Shown: piece after piece, positions 1 to 12,400 of the stretch
How the letters are laid out: every line of letters begins with the position of its first letter
Position numbering within the stretch: the first letter of the stretch is position 1
Origin: Beroe ovata
Taxonomy: Eukaryota; Ctenophora; Nuda; Beroida; Beroidae
Assembly (NCBI GenBank): GCA_946803715.1
Contig: CAMPET010000010.1
Span: forward strand, 219,512 to 272,770
Length of the DNA stretch: 53,259 bases
Reading direction: 5' to 3'
The notes under the pieces: model-generated
What the model was told of the DNA's origin: nothing
The model's database searches: none
What the model saw: the letters and a program-made list of their open reading frames with translations, nothing else
Position numbers and translations under genes: made by a program

Positions 1-2
1 TG

Positions 3-34
<32 letters not shown>
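1..34. repeat. (TG)n microsatellite at the window edge
   Basis: A TG dinucleotide run with one GC interruption opens the window. A similar run closes it (53208-53259). Both are simple repeats and suggest nothing about gene content. Confidence 0.95.
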
Positions 35-187
35 CAGTTTCCTGCAGGCTGCTGCTCCGTCTCTTGCAGCCCAGCAGATACACGCGCATTATTAGCATTT
101 TCTCAGTGAATCCCACTGTTAAGGGTTGACAGCTTTATGGTCACATATAGTAAAAAGCGTTGACATAACCCGGCTACTCGAGCTCCC

Positions 188-295
188 ATTGGTTCTCCCC
201 TTCACGTAGAGCTCTCCCATTGGCCGGCTATCGTGTTGAGCATCCTCTAGGTATAGGTCACGTGAGTGCTGAGGCGTGTGAGCGACGCACGTGAC
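188..295 (+). promoter_or_regulatory. Putative filamin promoter: two inverted CCAAT boxes and two CACGTG E-boxes
   Basis: Two ATTGG (inverted CCAAT) motifs lie at 188-192 and 219-223, each inside a repeated GAGCTC(TC)CCATTGG context. Two CACGTG E-boxes follow at 259-264 and 288-293. The cluster is about 130-240 bp upstream of the proposed filamin start codon at 426. CCAAT and E-box elements are general promoter motifs in animals; the assignment to this gene is inference from position. No TATA box is evident. A pyrimidine tract ending in CAG at 419-421, just before the ATG, could be a splice acceptor, in which case a non-coding first exon lies upstream. Confidence 0.4.
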
Positions 296-425
296 GGTCA
301 TGTGCTACGATTGTAACCCGTGATCGCAGCCTAACGAACAAAGTGTTTCACGGACCTGTCGACACCCACCTTCTATTTTCTGTATTTTTGTTCTGTTTTG
401 CGGCCTCTCTATCCCCTGCAGTAGA

Positions 426-3400
426 ATGGCTAACAGATGGAACAGAAGACCACAAGATCGGCAACCTGCACAGCCACAAGCCCCCTCGGTGCGTGACCCC
501 CTGTCACTCTCTCTCCCTATTGTGATCATCATCTTATCACCCTCTTATCACCGCGATATTGTATTATACCTGTGATGGTGGAGTGAGGGAATGACAAATT
601 CCGCCATTTCAATGCCGGTGTGTCGGTCTGTGTGGGTTTTTGAGAAGAGCCGCCGAACACCACTCCTTTTATCCTCTGCTATATGATGCCTACCTAATCT
701 ATAATATTATTCTCCTGTCACTGTCTGACAGCCGTGCAAGCATTCAGTAAAGATGTTTTGGAATCTCAATCACTCAATCCTAACTCAGCTGAATACATAC
801 AAGTTCATGCACCTCATTTTGAGAGTGTTTCTGCAGCTCTCTTCTCTATGATTCGCTAGATATGGGGAATATTCATTGTATGGCTTGAGAGAGATGAGTA
901 CTGTACGTGTGAAAATCATCCTAGTAAGCAAGATGTCTAGTGAATGATATCTTTTCAAGGTTCAAATTGAACTGTTCCATCGAAAAATCAATTTTCAGCC
1001 CCGAAATTTATCTTTGAAGTTTGAAATGTAGAAAATCAAGGTCATGGATCATGCTGTAGAACTGTAATCTGGGAGTAGATTACAAATGCAGATTACATCT
1101 AATCTAGATCTATATCATCGCAATATATAGCTCAACATATTTCCAACCCCGATCAATGGCCATTATTATGAACGTCTAAATTCCAGGCATATAATGACAG
1201 TGTATTGCCACGCCCCTGACAACAATTCCTATTCATGTTGAGGGCATGGTAAATGTGAGGATAATTTAATATCCTGTCTGTCATCACATATATTCCTACC
1301 GTTAACAACAATATGTTTCATTGGGATGGTAACATGACGTGTTCTATATTTAGACACAGTTTTAACTGTAATTCGGGTACCATGAGCCCCAATCCCCTCA
1401 CTTGTGCATTCGTATTGAGTCATGGGGGTAGAGAGAGGCTTACAGTGACGATTTCCGTGGGCTGAAAATTGAAATTTTTGCTAGCAAATTGTATTACCCA
1501 CTCCAAATTACAAAATATACCCCTTCTTTTGAAGTTGAACCAGAAATCCATGATTAGCTAAATTTTGAAAGAACACCGGTCAATGTAATTATACCATCGC
1601 ACATGGCTCCAATGGGGTAAATTGGGGTTTCATAACCATATGTATGTGTGTGTGAAACCTATAAATGTGTGATTGGCACACACGGTGTGCCCATCACACA
1701 TTTAGGTTTCAGGTTACTACTGAGGAGGAGAGAATATTATGACTCAGTGGGAAACCTAAAATATAGGAATTGTTATACGAGCTCCTGGTCACATTTGTGT
1801 GGCTCCGACTGATTATTATGTGAGGCGTTATGTTACGTTTTCCTTCACTATTTGGAGCATTGATCAGGCACTAATGAGACAATAATGAGAAAATTTACCT
1901 TGGTCATTATCAAGCATTATTTCTGGGAATTAAATGTTAAGGTTGATAATTCAAGTGTCTCGCCTCCAACATTTCACTTGTAGAAAGTTGAGAATGTTCA
2001 AAATAACCTATGTAGTAGTACGGGTGTGGGGATCCCATGCTAGTCAAACACTAGTACTAGGAGACCGCTCTGAGTCTTCAACTGAATAATGAGAAGCACA
2101 GGATTTGATGATTGGGACTATTTGCACCAAGTTGGGCTTTCAGGTGCTACACGTGTTTCTAGTACCTACCTGTAATTAATCAGCCTACAGCTTTTTCAAT
2201 TATTCCATGAAAATCCTGCACTATCGTCTTAAAAATGATACTACTATTGGACTAAACTCCCTTGTTGGTAGTATAGTTAGATCAACACCATTTTAATTCC
2301 ATGAGATAGAGAGAGTGATGTGTGGAAAAGTTATGTGTAAAATGTTTTGCTTTTGCGCAAAACATGTCAACACCTTTATCTGCCATTAGAGTGGTAAGGT
2401 AGATATATGTTCACTCCAAGTGTATAAATGAGTTTACTATATGTAGTAGCTTACATTGACCTGAATTGCATATTAAATTAGACTAAATATTATGAGCCTC
2501 AACTATTATAGCAAGACATATATCTGTCATAGTAGGGGTATTCGGCTAGTATAAGCCGTAGAAGTATAACATTCATTCTCAAAATTCTCTAGAACTCAAG
2601 TATCTGAGATCATAACATATAGATAGCTCTAGAACAACTCAACTTGTGGATGTGGGGCCATGTGAAATGGTGTCACTATTCTGAATCTCTCAAAGTTTCA
2701 TCCCGAAAATGATCCCTTCGCAAAAAGTGCAACCCCCCNTAACCCTTGTCTACAACACTAATTGTTCTCTCCCTCAGATGACTCAAGACGATGCTCATGC
2801 ACAAGAAGAGGATTTGATCGCCCAGCGTATAGCCGAGGATCAAGGCTGGGTTAGGGTCCAGACCAGGACCTTCACTCGATGGGTTAACGAGAACCTAAAA
2901 ACTACTGACCACTCCGTGAGTTATTGCTTGGATTCGGGGTTTTTCCGGGATGCGAAATTTTATTCATCGAACATCAATACTCGTTTATTCATGACAGTTG
3001 AAACCATCTGACACCATTGAATACCAAATCAGATTGAGAGTTTAGAGAATGATTTTGGAGATGGATTGAAGCTAGTTGCGTTGTTACAACAACTGGCTGG
3101 CAAACCGATCGGAGCTAGGGTTACGAAGCGACCCAGAATACGAGCTCAGAAACTCGAGAATGTGAAGATCTGCTTCGACTTCATGAACCGTGAAGGTGAG
3201 ATAGTGAGATGATTGACACAGTGAGATGATAGTGAGATAATTGATAGTGGGTCTGAGATCGGGAGACCAGAGTTCTGATGTTCTGCCCATGTACACAAAG
3301 TATTCTTCCTATTTGAACAAACGTTCTCATTGGAATTTCTATTTTGATTCATCAACCCAATACATCTCCCCGCTCCAGGAATTGAGATGGTAAACATTGA

Positions 3401-6400
3401 TAACCAGGACGTGTCCGATGGCAACATGAAGCTTATCCTGGGTATGGTGTGGCATCTTATCCTTCACTACCAGGTTAGATGTGGAACACGTCAGTGTTGA
3501 GCTTACCCTCAGTGATAGTGCATTGCACAAACTTCAAACTTAATTGTTGATTTCACGAATATCTTGAAAATTTTTCCTCGCGTCATTACAGCATAACACG
3601 CTATTAAAGTATTACCAAAGTCATGCAAGTCACACTAAAAACCGTCATACCTGTTAATCATGACCATACCAACTGATGCCCAACTCACCAGATTGCTACC
3701 GGTTTTGATGATGACGGTAGCAAGGGAGGACCCAAGAACAGGATAATCAAATGGGTGAACAGCAAGATTAACCCCTGGGATAAACACATCTCTAACCTGG
3801 GACCTGACTGGAATCATGGTACGTGATGTTTTTAGTAGGGAGAAAATTTTGTGAGAAGAGATTTTCGCTATTTGATAGTTCTTCCAGTCATCTTGAGTCT
3901 GTTATTCTTGGCACTGCGACTTAGCGACTATTAGTCGCCGTCTATGTGCTACAAAACAGCGCTATCATATCATGATATCTCGAATTTTTGAAGCAATTCC
4001 ATCATGTTGGCACAGGGCTTGTTTCAATGCTGAATTCCTCCAGGTGACATCTTGGCGTGTCTGGTCAACTCCCTGGCTCCTGGCTTGGTGCCAGACTTTG
4101 CCGAGATGGATCCAGCCGATGCTCGGGACAACATCGACCGAGCAATGGCCATGGCTCACGAATGGATGGATATTCCCCGAGTGTTGGAGCCTGAGGACAT
4201 GATGGATCCTAACGTAAGTTGTCTTGATGACACTCTTTCTATTACCACACGCTCATTCTAGATTGCTCAACAATATCGGCTTTCTCAATTCTATCCACAA
4301 TTTCTGAGCTAAGATTTCCCAATCCCCAGGTTGATGAACTGTCAATGATGACATATCTCTCCTACTTCCCCAACGCTAAAGTCAAGGAGGGTGCTCCTTG
4401 TGTAAATCCTGGACGTGTAAGTTTCACAAAACTCAATCCAACTCCATATGTATACTGTTTTGCGTAAATCCCAGTCGCCTAAATTTGCTGGTTTTCTTGA
4501 TATTTCCGCATAGTTTTACCTAAGATTGCTGCTAACTCAGCCCCAACACCCCAGGTGATTGCTCGAGGACCAGGCATCACTGGTGTCGGACTAAAGCTGG
4601 GCAAACCAGCCGAGTTTGAGATCGATGCTACCATGGCAGGAGAGAATGGACGAGATAAGATCAAGGTTGAAGTCATGGGACCCGAGGGACCCGTGAAATG
4701 CGATCTCGTTCACAATGGTGATCTGACCTACAACGGGGCATATCATCCTGAGGTTGACGGAGAATACACCATTAAAATCACTCTGCTCAACTGCTCCATC
4801 CCCAAGTCACCTTTCAAAGTGGGCATATTTGGAGCTCAGAAGACCGACCCGAGTAAGGTCAAAGTTGAGGGTCCTGGAATCACTGGAGAGGGTATCTTAC
4901 CTGGTGACCCAGCTCCCTTCACTGTCACCTACAAAGACGCCGGTCGAGGCCAGCCCAAGATTGAGGTATTCGGGCCGGACCATCAGCCACTGACTATCGT
5001 GGAGGACAATGATAAGAAGGAGTGTGTCTGCAAAGTGGAGTACCAGCCCGCTGTATTTGGAGAGTACACCGTCTCCATCACATATGCCGGACTCCCGCTC
5101 CCTAACAGCCCGTACAAAGTACCCATCAAACCAACTGTGGATATCGGCAAGGTCAAGACTGAGGGTCCAGGACTGTCCCGGTGTAAGGTGTCTGAACCTA
5201 CTTGGTTCAAGGTACACACTGCTGGAGCAGGTAAAGGTGACCTCAACATTGAAATTCTCCAGTCTGATGGAAGTGTTTTGACACCAAAGATCACCAATGA
5301 CGGCAGGGGAACTTTCACCGTGGAATACACTCCGCAAATGGTTGGAACCTACAAGGTTTCCATCACCTACGGCCGTGTCAAGGTTCCCAAATCTCCGTTC
5401 AGTGTGGCAGTTGTGCCTCCTGGTGATGCTGGAGAGGTTGTTGTAACTGGAGATGCCCTCCACGGCATCAGAGTTGGGACTACCGGAAAACTCTTCGTGG
5501 ATGCTTCAAAGGCAGGAAAAGGTGACATCAGAGTTGTAGTGATTGGCCCTGACAACAAACCCCTACAGACTGGAGTTGAGCTAGTGAAGACTGTTGACGG
5601 AGTGACTGAGTATGGTATCACCCCTGAGATTCCAGGACCATATGTAATTAGTGTCACCTTCTCTGGAGAACCTGTTCCTGGATCACCTTTCGATATAGAT
5701 GTGCTGCCTAGCCTTGACATTGACCGAATGAAGATCATCATCGATAGAGACAACCCTCCTAGGATTAACAAAGCATATAAGTTCACAGTTGATTGCTCTG
5801 ATGCTGGCTGTCCTCCTGTTTTGTTTGGAATCATTGGCGACCCTGAGAATGATAATCCTAACAAGCCTAGGAAGGACGTTCTTGTGCTAGTCTGTGACGA
5901 CAATGGAAAACCCATCAAAGACAAGAAGGGCAAAGACATCGTTCTCAATATCAAGGAACTGAAATCATCTGGAATTGCACACTTTACCTTCACTCCGGAA
6001 ATCGAGGGACCTATTTACTTGAAGGCACAATACGATGGTAAACACTTACCGAAGAGTCCTCTGAAGGTCAATGTCAGCAGTGGTATTGATATGTCTAAGG
6101 TGGTTATTTACGGTGATGGAATTACAAGTGAAGAACCTGTTCGTGCTAACAAACCAATGACATTTGTCATTGATGCCGAGAAAGCTGGTGCAGGACCAAT
6201 CAGTCTTGATTTCCTCTCCAAACTAGGATTCACCATTGGCAAAGACAACGTGCCTAAAGACATGAAGATAACCATCATTGGTCCCAATGGCGAGCCTATG
6301 CCCTGTGACGTGAAGAAGAGAACTGGTAAAGTGTTCGAAGTTACCCTTCTGCCCACGCAAGTTGGACAACTCAACATCGATGTCGTGAGTCCTGCTGGTG

Positions 6401-9400
6401 AGCATGCTCCAAAGAGCCCACTTAAGATCCAGGTCAAACCTAGCGTTGACGCTTCCAAGATCGTAATTGGTGGAGACGGTATTGAAAAAGATAAGGTCCC
6501 AAGAAAAGACAAGTTGTGTGCTCTCACAGTTGATGCTTCCAAAGCTGGAAATCCTCCATTCTCAGTGTCTGTTAATGGCGTTGATAAGACACCAGAGGGG
6601 TCAGCCCCAGATAAGAAACCTGATGCAGGGAAGCCTGTTGAACCTAAGAAGGCAGGAGCTGCTATTCCACTGGGTGGTAAGCCTGGTGATGAACCCAAAG
6701 CAGATTCTAGCAAGCCTGGATTTGGACCTGATGGTAAGCCGTCGCCTGGTAATTACATTGCACCTGATGGTAGTATTCTTGATGACAAAGATCGACCAGT
6801 TAAAGGCAAGGATGGAAAGCCACTAAAATGTGCCTTGGGTGAAGCTGGAAAACCAAATGCTCCCAAAACTGATGACAAAGGAAATCTTGTTGGTCCAGAT
6901 AACAAGCCTCTTGTTGGGCCTAATGGAGGCCCAGTCAAGCCTGGTGCTGGACCCGATGGGCCAACTTCCGGACCTGATGGAACCCTTTTCGGTAATGATG
7001 GTAAACCACTCCTGGGTAAGGATGGTGAACCTCTGAAAGCTGGTCAAATGCACAGTGGTAAACCACTTTGTAATGATGAAGGAGAGATTCTGGCACCTGA
7101 TGGTAAACCTGTGATAGCACCAAATGGAGAACCTTTGAAAGCAAACAAAACTCCTCTCGGCCTCACTGTTAAGCCTGATGGAGCACTGTTCACTCCAAGT
7201 GGTAAGCCACTGTGTGGTCCTGACGGGAATCCATTGATTTGTGGCCTTGATGACAATAAGAAACCAGTCATTGATGAGAAAGGCACACTATGTGGTCGTG
7301 ATGGGAAACCACTTGTTGGACCTGATGGAAAGTGTATCAAACCGGGAGCTGGTAATCTTGGACCTACTGTTAAACCGGATGGGTCATTGGTTGATGGATG
7401 TGGCAAACCGCTCAAGGGCACTGATGGTAAGCCACTCAAAGCTGCTATGGGTTCAAGTGGAAAACCGAAAGTAAATGACAATGGCGATATGGTTGGTCCA
7501 GATGACAAGCCACTTCTTCTACCGATCAAAGAAGGAAAAGGACCCGGAGTCAACTATGTTGCACCTGACGGAACTCTCTGTGGTCCAAGTGGTAAGCCTC
7601 TCACAGATGGCAATAACAAGCCACTCAAAGCAGGTCTTGGTCCTGATGGGAAGCCCACTACAGACAAGGACGGCAACTTGTTGGGACCAAGTGACGGACC
7701 AGCAAACAAGGTGAATCCTGATGGATCAATTGATCAACCAAATGGCAAGCCGCTGATGGGTTCTGATGACAAACCACTGAAATGTGCTATTGGATCTGAT
7801 GGTAAGCCAATAACCGACGATTCTGGTAATCTGGTTGGACCTGATGGCGCCCCTCTAACTGACAGCGAGAAGAACCCTGTAAAAGGTGCAACTCCCGGAG
7901 CCCCTCTCACTGGTCCTGATGGAAAGCCCGTCAAACTTGGTGATGGGCCATGTGGACCTAAAGTTGGTCCTGATGGTACTGTTTATGGACCTGATGGTAA
8001 ACCTGTATCTGGAACTGATAACAAGCCTGTTACTGCAAAGTTAGGGTCTGTCGGAAAGCCAGTTACTGATATCCATGGTAATCTTCTTGGACCTGATGAT
8101 AAACCACTCACAGATAAGGATGGCTGCCCTGTGAATCCCATCGCTGATGGACCATATGTTGGCCCTGATGGCTCCATTCATGGACCTGATGGCAAGCCTC
8201 TAAAAGGAACAGATGGTTCTCCACTCAAAGCTGCTTTGGGTTCTAATGGCAAGCCCCAGACTGACGACAATGGCAATATTGTGGGTCCTGATGGAAAACC
8301 TGTCAAAGAGGGACCATTCAATAAGCCCGTTAGTGGTGGAGGGAAACCAGTCAAGGCCCCAGATGCTTATCCAGGACCACATATTGGAGATGATGGAACA
8401 CTCACAAAGACGGATGGAACTCCACTTTTGGGCAAGGATGGCAAGCCTCTTAAAACGGCTCCCTGTGGAAAACCACAGACTGATAAAGAAGGAAATCTCA
8501 TTGGACCTGATGGCAGACCTCTTATTGGATCTGATGACAAACCAGTTTCGTCCAGTGGTGGTCCATATGGTCCTCTTGTTTGTCCAGATGGTGACATCGA
8601 AGGTCCTGGTGGGATTCCAGTTGAAGGACCTGATGGAAAACCATTGGTCTGTGAACAGACTCCTGAAGGAATACCATGTAAAGATGATGAGGGCAATCTT
8701 ATTGGCTCTGACGGACTTCCTCTCATTATGCCAGATGAAAGTCCTGTTGTCTTTGGTAAGGACACATGTGAAGAAGCTAAGCCTGATGAGCAACCATCTG
8801 ATATCAATGTCTTGGTGCTTGGTCCTGATGATAAGCCAATTCCTGCCACAGTCAAGGACCTTGGAGATGGTAAATTTGCTGTTCACTACGAGCCCAAAGA
8901 AGAAGGACCTCATAAGCTAGATGTTTTGGCTGGTGGAGAACATGCACCGAGATGCCCAGTTGAAGTAGATGTCAAGCCATCACTGGACTTGGATAAGCTA
9001 AATTTGGGAGTTGGTGAAGGTCCGAAGGTTGGCCCTGATGGTACACTATTTGATGCCAATGGTAAACCTGTGCCAGATAAGAACGGCAAGCCTTTGAAAT
9101 GTGCCCTTGGTCCCATGGGAAAGCCCCTCACTGACGATGATGGTAACCTGCTCGGTCCTGATGGCAAGCCTCTTATTGGATCTGATGGCAAGCCAGTAAA
9201 AGCACCTGAGAAGAATGATAACCTGAAAACGGAGAAAGGACTTGACCTAAAGATAAATCCTAAGGATTTGGGTGTAGACAAGCTCGATATCAAACCAAAG
9301 AAGCCTGATGATCCCACAAAACTGCCTGGACCTGGTTCTGGTCCTTATATTGGTAAGGATGGAACTATCCATACACCAACTGATGAACCGCTACGTGGAA

Positions 9401-12400
9401 ATGATGGAAAGCCTCTGTGTGCTGCTGTGGGCAGCGATGGTAAGCCAGTAACAGATGATCAGAACAACCTGTTAAGCCCAACTGGAGCACCTCTCATTGG
9501 ACCGGATGACAACCCTGTCAAGTTGGGAAGTGGCCCATATGGACCTGCTGTCGGGCCTGATGGAACACCATATGACAAGAATGGCAAACCACTTGTCGGC
9601 CCTGGTGGTAAACCACAGAAGGGAGATCTTGGTCCCAAGGGAAAACCACTTGTTGACAGTGATGGAAACTTATTGAATCCTGCTGGTAAACCTGTTACTG
9701 ACAAAGATGGAAAACCATTCACCCCTGGTTCAGGGCCTCATGTTGGACCTGATGGTACCGTGTATGATGAAAATGGTGAACCATTGCTCGGAAATGATGG
9801 CCGGCCAACGCCAAAAGCTGGTTTGACACCTGAAGGAAAACCCAAGTTTGATAAGGATGGTAACATCCTTGGTACTGATGGCAAGCCTATCAGAGGAAAT
9901 GATGGTAAGCCACTCAAGGCTGGCTCTGGTCCCTATGCAAAGCCCAATGGGGAAGTATTTGACTCAGATGGAACCCCCTCCAAGAATCCTAATGGTGAAC
10001 CAAATCGTGCTAAACTAGGTGATGATGGGAAGCCAGTGACTGATTCTAAGGGAAATCTGGTTGGCCCTGATGGTAAACCAATTAAAGGTCCTGATGGCAA
10101 ACCAGTTCATCCAAATCCCAATGGACCCTCTGGCCCCAGTACTACTGCAATCTCGCCAGATGGAACCCTACTTGGACCCAATGGGAAACCACTGAAAGGA
10201 GCTGATGGCAAGCCTTTGAAAGCTGGTATTGGAAATGATGGTAAACCAAGGAAAGATCCCAATGGAAATCTTGTTGGAAATAATGGAAAACCACTTGTCG
10301 GCCCCAATGGTGAGCCTATCAAACCAGGTGTTGGTGAATATGGACCACGAGTTGGCCCTGACGGATCTGTCTATAAGCCAAATGGTGACCCTGTAAGTGG
10401 ACCAAGTGGAAAGCCATTAAAAGCAGGTATCAAACCGGATGGTCGTCCTCTTGTTGATGACAATGGTAATTTACTTGGCCCTGATGGACTTCCTCTGATT
10501 GCCAAAGATGGCAAGCCTGTGCCAACCACTGAAAATCCGTTTGTTGGTCCTGATGGAACTGTTTACAAACCTGATGGCTCTCCAATTGGAGGTGGTAAGG
10601 GTGGTAAACCTTTGACAGCTGATCAAGATAAAAATGGTCTACCGAAAACTGACAAGGATGGAAACCTTCTCGGAAGTGATGGTAAACCATTGCGTGGACC
10701 TGATGAGAAACTTCTGAAAAACGGAATGAAGCCATATGTTTCACCTGATGGCAATGTTATGATGCCAAATGGTAAACCATTGACTGGCAGTGACAAGAAA
10801 CCACTGAAAGCAGGTTTTGGACCTGATGGAGAACCAACTTTGGATGATGATAACTGCATTCTAAGTCCAGATGGTCAGAATGTCAAGGGGAAGGACAGCA
10901 AACCTGTTCCAACATCTCCAAATGGACCCAGAGGTCCTGGTCCCGGAAGCCACATCGCACCTGATGGTACTGTCAATGGACCTGATGGCAGACCCTTGTT
11001 GGGAAATGACAAAAAGCCCCTGAAATGTGATCTTGGATCAAATGGAAGGCCTAAGACTAACAAAGATGGTGATATTTTGGGACCTGATGGTAAACCACTC
11101 ACTGGACCTGATGACAAGCCCATAAAGGCTGGCAGAGGTCCATTCGGACCTCATGTAACACCTGATGGAGCTGTACATGGACCAGATGGTAAACCAATGG
11201 TGGGTCCTGACGGAAAGCCACTAAAATCTGGTCTTGGTCCAGATGGAAGGCCACTCTGTGATGAGCTTGGAAATCTGCTTGCACCAAATGGCAGCCCTCT
11301 GAGTGATAAAAACGGCAATCCAGTGAAGCCTGGTGGTGATACTGGTTATGTTGGTCCAGATGGAACTGTCTATGGACCAGATGGAAATCCACTTCGTGGG
11401 CCTGATGGAAGACCACAAAAAGCTTTAACGGGTTCAGATGGAAGGCCTGTTACTGACAAAGATGGGAATATCTTGGGACCTGACGGGAAACCAATCAAAG
11501 GACCTGATGGGAAGCCTATCAAGCATGGCCCAGGGCCAGTTGTTGGACCTGATGCGATAGTCTATGCTCCAAATGGCAAACCTCTACTTGGACCTAATGA
11601 TGAGCCTCTGATTGCTGCCCTTGGTCCTGATAAGAAACCACTTAGTGATAAGAATGACAACCTTGTTAGTCCAGATGGCAAAACCCTCCTTGGACCAGAT
11701 AATAAGCCAATCAGTGCAAAGCCTGGGGGCCCACATAGTCCAGGATGTGGCCCATATGCAGGACCTGATGGAACTCTGTATGGACCCAATGGTAAACCTA
11801 TTCTTGGTAACGACGGCAAACCTCTAAAAGCTGCACTGAACCCAGATGGATCCCTGGCCCTTGATGATGATGGCCATATACTTGGGCCAGATGGCAATCC
11901 TCTCATTGGTCCTGATGGCAAACCCATCAAGCCTGGTTCTGGTTTTGGTCCTGGTGTTGGTCCTGATGGTACAGTTTATGGTCCTGATGGAAAGCCCCTG
12001 CGTGGCCCAGATGGAAAACCATTGAAAGCATTGTTAGGTGGTCCTAAAAGTGACAAAGATGGCAATTTGCTTGGACCTGATGGCAAGCCACTTCAGGACA
12101 AAGATGGTAATCCTGTTCCATCTGATGGTAAACCATTCATTGGCCCTGATGGCACATTGTTTGGCCCTGATGATCAGCCGATTTTGGGATCTGATGGTAA
12201 GCCTTTGAAATGTGGTATGGACGAAAACGGCAATCCATTGTTCGATGATAATGGGAAAATCCTGGGACCAGATGGCAAACCACTTATTGGACCTGATGGC
12301 AAGCCATTTGATAATGGAGCAGTTGGACCAGATGGCAAAGTCTATGGGCCAGATGGAAAGCCTTTATTGGACAAAGATGGTAACCCATTGCGTGCTGGTC

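Noticed and set aside
4555-4557. Start codon of a separate giant gene at GTG 4555
   Set aside because: A CCCCAG acceptor precedes it, phase agrees with the CH-domain exons upstream, and the joined protein is a standard filamin N-terminus.
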